Source: Globisporangium splendens | Taxonomy: Eukaryota > Oomycota > Peronosporomycetes > Pythiales > Pythiaceae | Direction of reading: 5' to 3' | Assembly: GCA_006386115.1 (NCBI GenBank) | Contig: VFIW01000146.1 | Location: 1 to 64,000, forward strand | DNA: 64,000 nucleotides | Part shown: piece after piece, positions 39,927-50,475 of the stretch | Position numbering within the stretch: the stretch's first letter is position 1 | Layout of the letters: the number at the start of each line of letters is the position of its first letter | Notes under the pieces: generated by a model | The model's input: the letters and a program-made list of their open reading frames with translations, nothing else | Databases searched by the model: none | Told to the model about the DNA's origin: nothing | Program-made: the position numbers and the translations under genes

Positions 39927-42230
39927 TCAGTGCAGCCACGGCGATAGCGCTGCCAGCAGCACCGGTTCGTCAACCTCTTCGCTTGTTGTGTCACGCTGCT
40001 CAACTTTGTCGCTGTTGGCGCCATTTACGACCACGGTATCCGGCGTCACGCTCTGCTGCAAGTCCACAAATCGATGCAGTTGCGACGCGTCCTCACGCGC
40101 GACGAGCATCACAGGGATGCGCACCTGCTTGCCGAGTCTGCGCTTGTCGTCCATGACCACGTACTTTCGGTCTGGATGCCGCGACTTGGCCACTTTGGTG
40201 TTCACGATGATTACGCCCGCAGCTCCTGCGCTCTGCATTCGCAGCGCTTTCTCGGCAAATGTGCACGTGCCGCGCGCGACAAACACCAACTTGCCGCGCA
40301 CAAGATCTGCATCCTCCATGGAAAGACGATCGCACCCCTCGTGGATGCGCCTCGAGTACAGCAGCAGCGGCACCTCGACGTGGGTATCGCGCGCGATCTG
40401 CTGACCAAACTTTGCTGGCCACGCCACGAGCGTCATCACGTGTACATCCTCCACGCGAACCGAGATTCCAATTTGCGTTGTCGTGGTCGGCGCTGTTGCT
40501 TGTGATGCTGTCGTTGCTGCGTCCTTCGCACTCGCTGCGGCTGATTGCACGAGCATGTTCGCATTTTCACACTCGGGATGCGGTAGTGCGCTCTGTCCTC
40601 CTTGTTCACGCTCAAACAGCGTCGAGTCCAGCATGAGCAGATGACCCTCAGTGCTGAACACGACCTGCGACGATTTCAGCGGACGCGTGACGTTTCTGCT
40701 CTCCTGACCGCGACAAGAACCACAGTGCAATGACGGCGCATTGCTGCTCTTACTGCTACTGTTGCCAATAGAATTGACTGGTACTGGAAGCGCCGGCACG
40801 ATCACATCTGGGTCCTCGCTGAACAGCAGATAGAGGTACTTGACGGTCTCGGACAAGAAATAGCTGTCCATGCGATCTTCGACTTGCAACGTGTGGATAT
40901 CGCCCACCGCCGCATATCCACACGGCACCTTGGACACGCTCTGGATATCCTGGAGCAGCTTGCGTCCAATCTTCAGGTACTTGTGGTCGCGCGTGGCTTG
41001 ATACAAGTGGTACGTGCTCTCGATGAGCTCGGGGCGCAATGGTGACGTGCGTGCCCAGCTGATCACGCTTCCTGATCCCGCCAGATCGAACAGCTCGGGC
41101 ATCGCGCCAAATTTGTCCCACAACGAGAACAGCTTGTCGTGGCTTCGGATCGCGCTCGAGACGTCGCCCGCGAGCACCTGGAGCCCCGGCCAGAACGCCT
41201 GCAGCGCCGACACTCGGCGAGAGCGAACGTGCTGCCGTCCATAGTTCATGTCCACTTCAATGTGCAGGTCGTCGTGGTTGATGTGGGTCTCGACGGCCGT
41301 GTAGCTCATGTTGAACATCTCGAGCCACATGGCGTCGCCGCTGATGAGGTGGTACTTGAGCAGGTACTCAAAGTATGAGTCAAGCCCAGCCCCAATGCCC
41401 ACGTGCGAGTGGATCCACTCGCCCGACGACACGTCAATGGAACTTCCGAGCAGGTCGAGCGTCGAGCGCCGCAACCAGAGCTGCACAACGGCATTCCTCG
41501 CTTTGTCTTCAAACACGCGGAGCGCCGACAACCGCGAGAGGTACGAGAGCTCGACCAAGAGCGACCCGGCAGCCGCGGGACACGTCATCGTCGGGGTGTT
41601 CTTCACGATACCGCGCTGCAGGTGGATCCGATGTACTGGGATACCTGTCATGGTGTCGAACGCTGGCAGCAAACGCTGACCGAGGTCCACAGCGAGGTCC
41701 AAGAGCTCGCCATTGTACTCGTCGGCCGTCATGATGCCCAAATGCTGTGGCGACGCGAGCATGTGCGCCGACACCAGTCCGCCGATCACGCGGATCGTGC
41801 TCTCGAACACGGACACCGTCACGTCGCGGTCGAAGGACACGTGCTCGATCACGAGCTTCACGGCGCGCACGAACTCGTCGCGGTCGCCGAGGATCGCGAG
41901 CATATCGAGCGAGTCAATGAGTGTGAGCGAGTACCCGCCGAGCACGTCGTCGAGGTCGCCGCGCTCGCGTCGGTCCCAGCGCCTTCCCTCACAGGACAGT
42001 GGCTTGAGCTCGTCCCAGGGGAATGCGTGCTCCATGTAGTTCCGGTACCCGTGGTAAAACATCTCGCGCGCCTGTTCCTGCAGATACTTGCGCTCGGACG
42101 CGTGCATCTTGGCGTCAACGGCACCCCCTTCTCCATGGCGGTTTAACGACCCATTACAAGACAGCAGCAGTACAGCGAGCAGTATGGAGTATAACAGGCG
42201 CGGCGACAGCATCAATTGGTTCCGCAGCAT
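39927..42230 (-). CDS. EDEM-type GH47 mannosidase-like protein with PA domain
   Basis: A 767-residue single-exon protein with an N-terminal signal sequence (LLYSILLAVLLLSC, within residues about 10-27). The GH47 domain covers about 45-480: EHAFPWDELKPLSC, GGYSLTLIDSLDMLAILG, FESTIRVIGGLVSAH, GIGAGLDSYFEYLLKYH, ELIESTYHLYQATRD and later STEGHLLMLD; the expected acidic residues are present. A protease-associated (PA) domain occupies about 610-720 (GKLVFVARGTCTFAEKALRM, AGAAGVIIVN). This layout is that of EDEM3. The role would be trimming or recognising mannose on misfolded glycoproteins for ER-associated degradation. No C-terminal KDEL-like signal was seen. Confidence 0.93.
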   Translation of the reverse strand: MLRNQLMLSPRLLYSILLAVLLLSCNGSLNRHGEGGAVDAKMHASERKYLQEQAREMFYHGYRNYMEHAFPWDELKPLSCEGRRWDRRERGDLDDVLGGYSLTLIDSLDMLAILGDRDEFVRAVKLVIEHVSFDRDVTVSVFESTIRVIGGLVSAHMLASPQHLGIMTADEYNGELLDLAVDLGQRLLPAFDTMTGIPVHRIHLQRGIVKNTPTMTCPAAAGSLLVELSYLSRLSALRVFEDKARNAVVQLWLRRSTLDLLGSSIDVSSGEWIHSHVGIGAGLDSYFEYLLKYHLISGDAMWLEMFNMSYTAVETHINHDDLHIEVDMNYGRQHVRSRRVSALQAFWPGLQVLAGDVSSAIRSHDKLFSLWDKFGAMPELFDLAGSGSVISWARTSPLRPELIESTYHLYQATRDHKYLKIGRKLLQDIQSVSKVPCGYAAVGDIHTLQVEDRMDSYFLSETVKYLYLLFSEDPDVIVPALPVPVNSIGNSSSKSSNAPSLHCGSCRGQESRNVTRPLKSSQVVFSTEGHLLMLDSTLFEREQGGQSALPHPECENANMLVQSAAASAKDAATTASQATAPTTTTQIGISVRVEDVHVMTLVAWPAKFGQQIARDTHVEVPLLLYSRRIHEGCDRLSMEDADLVRGKLVFVARGTCTFAEKALRMQSAGAAGVIIVNTKVAKSRHPDRKYVVMDDKRRLGKQVRIPVMLVAREDASQLHRFVDLQQSVTPDTVVVNGANSDKVEQRDTTSEEVDEPVLLAALSPWLH

Positions 42231-42769
42231 GGTCTCCTCGATAGTAGCGAGTCAGCACCAACTGAAACACGACGAGGTACGAAGAGAGACGATGACGTTT
42301 GACGGCGATTTTAGGTGCTAAAACGGCGGCTGGAGGTCGTACTGCAGTGTGTGTGGCTGCAGTGTGCGTGGCGGCGCTGGAATATGCAGAGATACACGCG
42401 CAGAGAGAGCAGAAATGGGCGTCTTCCTTCACGCCGCGCCGTTTGCTGATGTGCTGCCGCGTTATATCTCGCAATCAACCACGATTGTGCTGGAAACATT
42501 TCTCTAATAGTGGCCTCTGTGTATACTAGTATACCACCTCTCCCAAACTACAGCATCAATCTGATAACAATGCACATCTCACAAAACCTCATGTTGGCTC
42601 TACTATCGTGAGACAAAATGAAAGAGACCATCTGGACACCTGTTATCGAAGTTCTGGGTGTAAGAGGATGTCAGCATTCCTACTATCGTAGTGCCCGATG
42701 TAAGAGCCTCGCTCTGAAAAGAGACATCAAACAGTTGGGTTTGGGAAAAAAAAGGCAAAGAGACACACG
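42231..42769. promoter_or_regulatory. Divergent intergenic region between the EDEM-like gene and CDC26
   Basis: About 540 bp separate two divergent starts. No other gene is supported. The TGTGTGGCTGCAGTGTGCGTGG-type TG-rich stretch near 42345 is an imperfect internal repeat. Confidence 0.4.
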
Positions 42770-43000
42770 ATGCTGCGCAGGAAGCCGACGCGCGTGGAAG
42801 ACCGCGCGGACGTGGCGGAGGAGTACGAGTTCTACCTGCAGGAGAGGGAGAAGGGGGAGCAGCAGCAGAGCACGCGACGAGCGTTCAGCGGTGCAGAAGA
42901 CGTCCGCATGGACGGAGCAGAGGACGACGCCAAGCAACAACAGCGACAGAGTGCCGCGGTGCGCAACATGACACGGTCGCGGATTGGACTTGGCAACTGA
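42770..43000 (+). CDS. CDC26: CDC26/APC12, anaphase-promoting complex subunit
   Basis: A 76-residue protein. Its first residues, MLRRKPTRVEDRADVAEEYE, match the conserved N-terminus of CDC26 (MLRRKPTR followed by an acidic/helical stretch). In the family this peptide inserts into the TPR groove of APC6/CDC16 and stabilises it. The rest is Gln/Glu-rich and ends MTRSRIGLGN, similar to the short conserved tail with ...RIG. The length is normal for this tiny subunit. Confidence 0.85.
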   Translation: MLRRKPTRVEDRADVAEEYEFYLQEREKGEQQQSTRRAFSGAEDVRMDGAEDDAKQQQRQSAAVRNMTRSRIGLGN

Positions 43001-43254
43001 GTGATTTCTCAAGCGCACATACACGCAGTACGCTCCATCGCGCAGCACTGATGGTGGCGGAGTAACAACCGCCACCAGATGCATGCAAAGCAAGTCAAAC
43101 GAACGGAAAGTGAAAGGTGTCGGCATTCGAGAGTAAAAAACAATAATAGCATATCTCAATCATATATGCTGCGCTTTGCGTTTGCCTCTGGTCGAGTATA
43201 TAATCTGTTTTGTTGTGTCTCGTTTGGTTCGCATCGCGATGCCAATGCGCGATG

Positions 43255-44507
43255 TTAAAATACTTTCTTCTGGACGATGACCGTCGCTTTTCCCCAACTC
43301 ATAGGCAGCTTCTGCTCGAGCATCGTCTTCCAGCGCTTCGACACAAGCGGCTTTGTGATCGTCACAAAGTACGTCCCATCGTTCAGTTGATCTGCTATCA
43401 ACACCAGCATCATTATGAATAACTACGAAGTACTCAACAAGGTTGGACTGCGACAAGTAAGGAAGAAGCACCCTCGCTTACCTGTCGCAGTGGAAATGGA
43501 CTGGATGAGCTGCTCTCAAGTCATGTCAAAGCAGAGCACGATCAGGCATTCTCCAACTTGTATGACGGAGTAAAGAACCTACACGTACACTGTCACTGAA
43601 GCACGTCGAGTTGCAAAACACGAGCGTCGCGTCCTTCCAGATGGCCACGTTCGTAGCCGCGTCGGCTCTCACGAACCCCACGTCAACGTCGGCTTTCGCG
43701 GCAGGCAAGCTGTCGAGCATCTTGTAGCGCCAGTGGTCCAACACCTCCAGCGCGATGCCATGGAGTCCCTCCAGTATCTGGAATTTTCATAACAGAAAGG
43801 AATGAGCTCAGTGGCGTTCTCCCAACAATATGCGGTATCCACACGTGGACATACACACCTCAATCCCACAGCATTGAGAGAAGTCGTGCAAGAGCGCAGC
43901 TGCCATGACCTATAAGTCAAAATCCCGACATCGACGTTAGACAGCATATAGAGTACAAAATGCGCTGTTGAGCGCGTTGGAATACCACTTTGCCGCATCC
44001 TGAGCCCAGATCGTAGAATTTGCCGCCTCGGTCCAGCAACACGCCAAATTGCGAGCGCATCTACAGGGCCAGTATCCACCACGTTAGCGTCACTATACGC
44101 AGCCATGCACCGCACAAGGTCACTACATATTACGCCAAGCTGGCCGACTCCATGACAAAAGACAACAGGACATACCAACTGGAAGATCTCCTCGATCGTG
44201 GCAAAGGGGATCTCGCCGTACACGAGCGAGCGGTTCGGCAGCTCCTTCGCCTCGCGCTCGAGCCGCGACACGGTCTTCACCTCGGCTTCCGGGAACGCGG
44301 CGAACAGCTCGGCGTGCAGTTCTTGTGCGTTTGCCACTGCATGGCATGCAACAACAGGACAAGTGGCGAGTTAATGGCACAAACAAGCACACACACACAC
44401 ATGCACAGAGTACACTATGGGAGCGGGGGCTTACCGACTGCGAGCGCCTCGCGCACGACCGCAGCGGCCAGTTCGTCGCCATTCACGTCTGTCTGCAGAT
44501 CCGCCAT
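43255..44507 (-). CDS. DOT1-like SAM-dependent methyltransferase, seven exons
   Basis: Exons 44507-44435, 44336-44176, 44060-43986, 43909-43859, 43777-43589, 43512-43482 and 43391-43255 join in phase to 238 residues. SAM-binding motif I is FYDLGSGCGKVV, followed by MAAALLHDF and GIEILEGLHGIALEVL (acidic ribose-binding loop). Then come LVFCNSTCFSDS (the Asn-Ser/Thr-Phe-type active loop) and TYFVTITKPL. This is the DOT1 fold common in protist genomes as small stand-alone proteins. Human DOT1L methylates H3K79; the substrate here is unknown. Very short exons (31, 51 and 75 nt) make this the most intron-dense gene in the window. It is divergent from the first aspartic protease gene. Confidence 0.85.
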
Positions 44508-44550
44508 GCGTGCTTGAAGTAAAATTGACACGACGCGGCATGTTCCCATT

Positions 44551-44624
44551 GGCTACTGCCACGGTCCCAAAAAGCTTCTTTGCCACTTCAACTCGGAGTG
44601 GGCAGTGGCTACTGCCACGGTCCA
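44551..44624 (+). promoter_or_regulatory. Pair of perfect 18-bp direct repeats with internal dyad
   Basis: TGGCTACTGCCACGGTCC occurs at 44551-44568 and again at 44607-44624, 56 bp apart. Each contains the dyad TGGC-TACT-GCCA. The pair lies in the 380-bp gap between the divergent methyltransferase and protease starts, close to the methyltransferase side. A transcription-factor site is plausible. Confidence 0.55.
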
Positions 44625-44887
44625 CAACCTGCTTGAAGCAAGAGAGACTCAGCTGACATGATGGGTGATCGTGAAAGATCTGAATTCCACTTCAACATTA
44701 GATTTCCACGTATCAGAAACGGAGGACTGGAAACGCTATCACTGGCATAATATGTCGAAACATGGTTTGCCTGCAGATGAAAGTTGCCTGATCTGCTTCG
44801 AATGCAAGCCCTTCCTCAAGATTTCCTTTTCTCCCCCTCCCTCTCCATTCGCGAAAGAACCGCGAGAGTCCCAAGACGCAGAGGAAG

Positions 44888-46075
44888 ATGCTGCGCCCGA
44901 TTGCCTACGCGAGCGCGCTGCTGGCGTATCTGGCGCTGTCACCGGCGTGCGGCGCCGTGCTGCGTGTACCCATGAAGAAGATCGATGACGACGCGTTCGC
45001 CGCGTCGCTGCTCACGACCATCCACAGCCTGAACCGCCCGGATGTGTGGCAGCCAGAGTTCTCGCTGCCGCAGCAGGACGGCAACGACCAGCAGGGACAG
45101 CTCACGGACCACGCGAACGTGATCATCCGCGACTTCCAGAACGCGCAGTACTATGGCGAGATCTCGCTCGGTACGCCCGAGCAAAAGTTCACGGTGATCT
45201 TTGATACCGGCTCGAGCAACTTGTGGGTGCCCAACCGCAAGTTTGGCGGCCACCATGTGTACGACCACGAGAAGTCGTCGTCGTACAAGGCAAATGGTAC
45301 GGAGTTCAACATTCAGTATGGAAGCGGTCCCGTGTCGGGTTTCTTGTCGCAGGATGTGCTCAATGTCGGCGGGTTGGTCGTGAAAGACCAGTTTTTCGCG
45401 GAAGTCAACGTTACAAAAGGATTGGGACCGGCGTACTACTTGGGCAAGTTCGATGGACTCTTTGGTCTGGCGTTTGACACGATCAGTGTGAGTCACTTGA
45501 AGACCCCATTCCACCGTCTCATCGAGGAAGGTAAGCTCGATGAGCCGGTGTTTGCGTTCTACTTGGGCGACAAAGCGGACGGCGAGCTCACGTTTGGTGG
45601 TACCGACAAGAACCACTACAAGGGTGAACTCACGTACGTGGATGTGACGAGCCCAACGTACTGGTCGGTGAGCCTGGATGCAGTCCAAGTAAAGGATCAG
45701 AAGCTGACGAGTGTGAACAAGGCCATCGTTGACTCGGGCACGTCCTTGATCGCGGGTCCGAAAGACCAGGTGGCAGCTTTGGCCAAGCTCGTCGGTGCGC
45801 ACAAGTTTATCATGGGCGAGTACTTGATTAGCTGCACGGAGGACGCCCCTGATATCTCGTTTGTGCTGAGTGGCAAGACGTACACGCTGACGAAGGACGA
45901 ATACATCATCAAGAATGGACCGCTTTGCTTGTGGGCGTTCGTGGGCATTGACATCCCTGCGCCGGCTGGTCCGCTATGGATCTTGGGTGATGTGTTCATG
46001 CGCAAGTACTACTCGGTCTTTGACTGGGGCACCGACACGCGCAAGCCGCGCGTAGGCTTTGCGCTCGCCGCTTAA
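44888..46075 (+). CDS. Secreted pepsin-like aspartic protease A
   Basis: A 395-residue A1-family protease. It has a signal peptide (MLRPIAYASALLAYLALSPACG), a propeptide to about residue 80, then the bilobal enzyme. The first catalytic motif is FDTGSSNLWVP, the flap IQYGSGPVSG, the second catalytic motif IVDSGTSLIAGP, and the end ILGDVFMRKYYSVFDW. All active-site residues are intact. Its propeptide is longer than those of the four paralogues on the opposite strand and it is the most divergent member. It is probably secreted and active at acidic pH; use in nutrition or host interaction is inference. Confidence 0.93.
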   Translation: MLRPIAYASALLAYLALSPACGAVLRVPMKKIDDDAFAASLLTTIHSLNRPDVWQPEFSLPQQDGNDQQGQLTDHANVIIRDFQNAQYYGEISLGTPEQKFTVIFDTGSSNLWVPNRKFGGHHVYDHEKSSSYKANGTEFNIQYGSGPVSGFLSQDVLNVGGLVVKDQFFAEVNVTKGLGPAYYLGKFDGLFGLAFDTISVSHLKTPFHRLIEEGKLDEPVFAFYLGDKADGELTFGGTDKNHYKGELTYVDVTSPTYWSVSLDAVQVKDQKLTSVNKAIVDSGTSLIAGPKDQVAALAKLVGAHKFIMGEYLISCTEDAPDISFVLSGKTYTLTKDEYIIKNGPLCLWAFVGIDIPAPAGPLWILGDVFMRKYYSVFDWGTDTRKPRVGFALAA

Positions 46076-46233
46076 GTTGCCAATCGAGTGGTGAATTGCC
46101 AGCTCTGTTTTGATGGAAACAACTCGTCTATAGTACTTTTGAACGCTGCGAAAGAAAAGAACAAGGACAATGGTAAGACATTTTGCGCAACAAACGCACT
46201 TTAATGATATGTTTGTCAATGAATGCTGAAAGG

Positions 46234-47439
46234 ACTGCACATCAAGAGCATGTGTATTAGGATCATGCGGGTTTACTTATAAACGCAGTATCTGGATCAC
46301 AGGCAAACATTCAGATGGAGATGCTCCCCGTTTCCAGATCGTCGAAGTGTTTCGAAGTTGCTGACGTTGCGCTTACGTCGCGAGCGCGAACCCAACGCGA
46401 GGCGCGCGGGTCGAGGTACCCCAGTCGAACACGGTGTAGTACTTGCGCATGAACACATCACCGAGGATCCACAGGTTTTCGTTCATGGTCGAGAACGCAA
46501 AGAGGCACGTCGAGCCGTCCTTGAAGGTGTATTCGCTCTGCTTGAGCGTGAACGTGTTGCCGCTGATCGTGAACGTGATGTCAGGGTACGAGCGGTTGCA
46601 GTTGAGGAGGTAGTAGCCGCCGCCGGCAGAGGTGGCACCGACGAGACGAACCAGCTGGTTCACTTGAGCCGTTGGGCCAATGATGAACGAAGTGCCCGAG
46701 TCCACGATCGCTGTTTTCACGGCGGTCAGACGCGAGGTCGACACGGCGATGGAGTCGAGTTGCACGGTCCAGTAGGTCGCTTGGGTCACAGGGACGTACG
46801 TCAAAGCACCCGTGTATCGCGTGGTGTCGACGCCACCGAAGCTGAGTTCTCCATCGACGCCGTCAGCCTTGCTCAAGTAGAAGGCAAACACCGGCTCATC
46901 GAGCGCACCGCTGCTCACGAGACGTCCGAACGGCGTAGGAACGTCGTTCTCACTGATCGAGTCGAAGCCGAGACCAAGGATGCCGTCGAACGTGCCTTCC
47001 GAGTAAAGCGTACCGAGTCCGCTGGTGACATTCACTTCGGCAAATGTCTGGTTTGCAAGGGTCAGCGATCCGATTTCGACCGTATCCTGGGAGAGCATAC
47101 CCGAGACAGGACCACTGCCGTATTGGATCGCGAACTTGGCACCATCGGCGACGTACGTCGACGACTTGATGTGGTCATACACGGCATGTGCACCGAATTT
47201 CGTGTTTGGGACCCAGAGGTTGCTCGAACCCGTGTCGTAGATGACGGTGAATGTCTGAGGGGGTGTGCCGACCGAGACCTCGCCGTAGTATTGCACATTG
47301 GCGTAGTTCTTGATCACAACAGAAGTGGACGCTTCTTGGCTAACAGCAGCCGCCGTGTTCGTAAGCGCATCGACGATGACGTTCTCAATGAACTGAGCTT
47401 GGCCAAGCTTTTTGACTGGCATCTTCAGGACGGCAGCAG
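46234..47439. repeat. 1.2-kb segment duplicated at 48366-49571 (copy 1)
   Basis: This segment covers nearly the whole of protease gene B from its 3' flank to codon 22. It is repeated in direct orientation at +2132 bp. Flanking bases differ immediately at both ends. Translations in sense and antisense frames are the same over the whole length, so the two copies look identical. Confidence 0.9.
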
Positions 47440-47503
47440 TCGTGGATTCGGCTTGCAAGTACAGTGCCAAGCACGCGCTGAGGAGGACAACTGGACGAAG
47501 CAT
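46373..47503 (-). CDS. Secreted pepsin-like aspartic protease B
   Basis: A 376-residue protease starting at MLRPVVLLSACLALYLQAE, a signal peptide. An in-frame extension to 47707 exists but is Ser/Arg-rich and unlike a signal peptide, so the ATG at 47503 is chosen. Active-site motifs YDTGSSNLWVP and IVDSGTSFIIGP, flap IQYGSGPVSG and end ILGDVFMRKYYTVFDW are intact. It is the full-length parent of the truncated copy C. Confidence 0.93.
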   Translation of the reverse strand: MLRPVVLLSACLALYLQAESTTAAVLKMPVKKLGQAQFIENVIVDALTNTAAAVSQEASTSVVIKNYANVQYYGEVSVGTPPQTFTVIYDTGSSNLWVPNTKFGAHAVYDHIKSSTYVADGAKFAIQYGSGPVSGMLSQDTVEIGSLTLANQTFAEVNVTSGLGTLYSEGTFDGILGLGFDSISENDVPTPFGRLVSSGALDEPVFAFYLSKADGVDGELSFGGVDTTRYTGALTYVPVTQATYWTVQLDSIAVSTSRLTAVKTAIVDSGTSFIIGPTAQVNQLVRLVGATSAGGGYYLLNCNRSYPDITFTISGNTFTLKQSEYTFKDGSTCLFAFSTMNENLWILGDVFMRKYYTVFDWGTSTRAPRVGFALAT

Positions 47504-48365
47504 GCTTGAATGGAGGGAGCAACGAGACGAAAAGCTTGTTGTTGGACTGGATGCAGGCTTGGCGGAAAATTGGAGAATGAGCTGCTGCGGCGATCGAGAT
47601 TTTTCGTTGCTGCTATGAGCCGACTTCGTTCGCAGCCTGTGAGACCGAGACGTACGAGTAGGACGATGTGAAAAGTGAGCTTCCCGAATAGAATGACCGC
47701 GCATCATTAAAGGAAGACGCGCGCGGAGTCTTGCACTGGTTCAGTCAGTCAACTCTCAGCCAATGAGCCCCCGAAGTTTGTTGCTTGTCAGTGGTTTGCT
47801 GACGCACATCGTGGGCATCACTGCAAAGCCAGATCCTTTCAAATCGACGGTTCTCTCCGCATCCGAGCCCTTTTGCACCACCACTCTGACCCGAGATCTG
47901 ATAACTCTTCGAAGCTCTGCATGGCCAGAATCGTGTCGATTCTCTCGATCACACTAATCAACAAAGCAACGTGGAAATTATCACCGGTATACGCAAGTAT
48001 CGTTTGAAGAAAACCCACACAAAATGCCAGACCGAGTGCAAGTGTTGAGCCAGGTGCCACCGGGTTACAGAAAGTCTCCGCAAAGATGACAAGAGTGGTA
48101 TGCGTGGAGATGGTTCGTGCCACTTGTTATCCACGATCTCAACTCAGATTTGAAGAGTGGACTGTTTGCCCCATCGAAAAAACGTGTATCCCGCACCCAA
48201 TCTGCCTCCTCATGCATTCACCGAAGTGGTTCTGTGACGTCAGTCAAGTTCGTTTCTGATGTAAAACCGTCCTCCAGGAAGCACGGCATGATCAGATTTG
48301 CATCGTCACAGAAGCGTCAAGCAAATTTCAGCAAGCTGGTGCAACATTGCATATCGAAACCAAGA
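47504..48365. other. Intergenic between proteases B and C, older diverged repeat
   Basis: No gene is supported. Stretches near 47805-48260 resemble 49625-50040 in the same order (for example CGTGGGC-TCAC-GCA--GCCAG and ATCTGATAA). This suggests an old duplication of the 5' flank. Confidence 0.5.
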
Positions 48366-49571
48366 ACTGCACATCAAGAGCATGTGTATTAGGATCATGC
48401 GGGTTTACTTATAAACGCAGTATCTGGATCACAGGCAAACATTCAGATGGAGATGCTCCCCGTTTCCAGATCGTCGAAGTGTTTCGAAGTTGCTGACGTT
48501 GCGCTTACGTCGCGAGCGCGAACCCAACGCGAGGCGCGCGGGTCGAGGTACCCCAGTCGAACACGGTGTAGTACTTGCGCATGAACACATCACCGAGGAT
48601 CCACAGGTTTTCGTTCATGGTCGAGAACGCAAAGAGGCACGTCGAGCCGTCCTTGAAGGTGTATTCGCTCTGCTTGAGCGTGAACGTGTTGCCGCTGATC
48701 GTGAACGTGATGTCAGGGTACGAGCGGTTGCAGTTGAGGAGGTAGTAGCCGCCGCCGGCAGAGGTGGCACCGACGAGACGAACCAGCTGGTTCACTTGAG
48801 CCGTTGGGCCAATGATGAACGAAGTGCCCGAGTCCACGATCGCTGTTTTCACGGCGGTCAGACGCGAGGTCGACACGGCGATGGAGTCGAGTTGCACGGT
48901 CCAGTAGGTCGCTTGGGTCACAGGGACGTACGTCAAAGCACCCGTGTATCGCGTGGTGTCGACGCCACCGAAGCTGAGTTCTCCATCGACGCCGTCAGCC
49001 TTGCTCAAGTAGAAGGCAAACACCGGCTCATCGAGCGCACCGCTGCTCACGAGACGTCCGAACGGCGTAGGAACGTCGTTCTCACTGATCGAGTCGAAGC
49101 CGAGACCAAGGATGCCGTCGAACGTGCCTTCCGAGTAAAGCGTACCGAGTCCGCTGGTGACATTCACTTCGGCAAATGTCTGGTTTGCAAGGGTCAGCGA
49201 TCCGATTTCGACCGTATCCTGGGAGAGCATACCCGAGACAGGACCACTGCCGTATTGGATCGCGAACTTGGCACCATCGGCGACGTACGTCGACGACTTG
49301 ATGTGGTCATACACGGCATGTGCACCGAATTTCGTGTTTGGGACCCAGAGGTTGCTCGAACCCGTGTCGTAGATGACGGTGAATGTCTGAGGGGGTGTGC
49401 CGACCGAGACCTCGCCGTAGTATTGCACATTGGCGTAGTTCTTGATCACAACAGAAGTGGACGCTTCTTGGCTAACAGCAGCCGCCGTGTTCGTAAGCGC
49501 ATCGACGATGACGTTCTCAATGAACTGAGCTTGGCCAAGCTTTTTGACTGGCATCTTCAGGACGGCAGCAG
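48366..49571. repeat. 1.2-kb segment duplicated from 46234-47439 (copy 2)
   Basis: Direct repeat of the copy-1 segment with no difference noticed by eye. The right junction replaces the signal-peptide codons of the protease with unrelated sequence at 49572. Confidence 0.9.
48505..49554 (-). pseudogene. Truncated aspartic protease copy C (no signal peptide)
   Basis: The 349 residues from MPVKKLGQAQF onward are identical to protease B. The first codons, including the signal peptide, are missing because the duplication stops inside them. A TGA lies in frame a few codons upstream (about 49580). Any product would start at an internal Met and stay in the cytosol. Both catalytic motifs remain. The absence of any decay implies a very recent event, or an assembly artefact. 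Confidence 0.8.
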
Positions 49572-50475
49572 GTCATCCTGCCAGCCATTGGCCACTGGAA
49601 GCTTTTAGTCTGCCAGAGATTTACCAATGAGCGTCGTGGGCGTCACGGCATAGCCAGGTCACGGAGCAATTTTCACAGCCGAGCCATGTTGCACCGCCAC
49701 TCGCCACCCCATATCTGATAATTCGTGTGCAGCCAGGTCGTTTCAGCTTTCCTTCCCTCTCGTGTCACACAACATTGGGAGATTGTCACCGGCATATGCA
49801 GATATCGGTTTCCAAGAGCCGTGCATCTCACCGGGTTGCGCAAAAGATCATGCAGAGATGACTGGAGTGGGATTCGTGGAAAAGCTTCGTCCCACTGCTG
49901 CCAACAACAGCTGGCGGTTCCTACTCAGATCCAGTGTTGATTATTAACAGCGACGTGGTTGTCCCATCGAAAGAGCGCATCCAATGCCTGTGCATTCACC
50001 AGACGGTTCTCATGAGTTCCTGTCTTCACAAACGACAGTAAGAACGTGGGGGGGGGGGGGGGATCGCACGAGGGAAGCTCACACAGTCAGCGGATCCACA
50101 AGCAGTGCCACAGTTTGCGACCCAAGGACCAAGGAACGACATGGCATCATCCGTGCAGAGGAAGAGGCACATGTTTATCTACTGCTGATCTGGAACTCCA
50201 CTCTGGTGGATCGAACAGTAGTATAGGGAAGGATTTTGTCGAGTAGTTCAGCTATGCCTGCTTCGACTCCGTTTGCTGTGGCTCTGAGCAAAACGTGCTC
50301 TAGAAAGATGCGGTTAACATCTCCAGCTTGCTGATACTGCTGATAGACATAACGCAAAGCTCTGAAATATCACTCAAACATCAAAATTGTATTGTTGGAT
50401 CAGAGTGCAAAAGGATTCGAAACAACTTGCCCTATGGTAATAGTCGGAATGACACAAAGTTAAAGACGGCATGGC
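49572..50475. other. Intergenic with 15-base G run
   Basis: A homopolymer of 15 G occupies 50048-50062, a place where sequence accuracy is doubtful. The part 49625-50040 is a diverged relative of 47805-48260. No gene is supported. Confidence 0.6.

Noticed and set aside
46358..47509. Long plus-strand ORF opposite protease B (and its copy at 48490-49608)
   Set aside because: It is exactly antisense to the protease frame, Arg/Glu-rich without domains, and duplicated only because the protease is. The strong codon bias of the sense strand leaves this frame free of stops.
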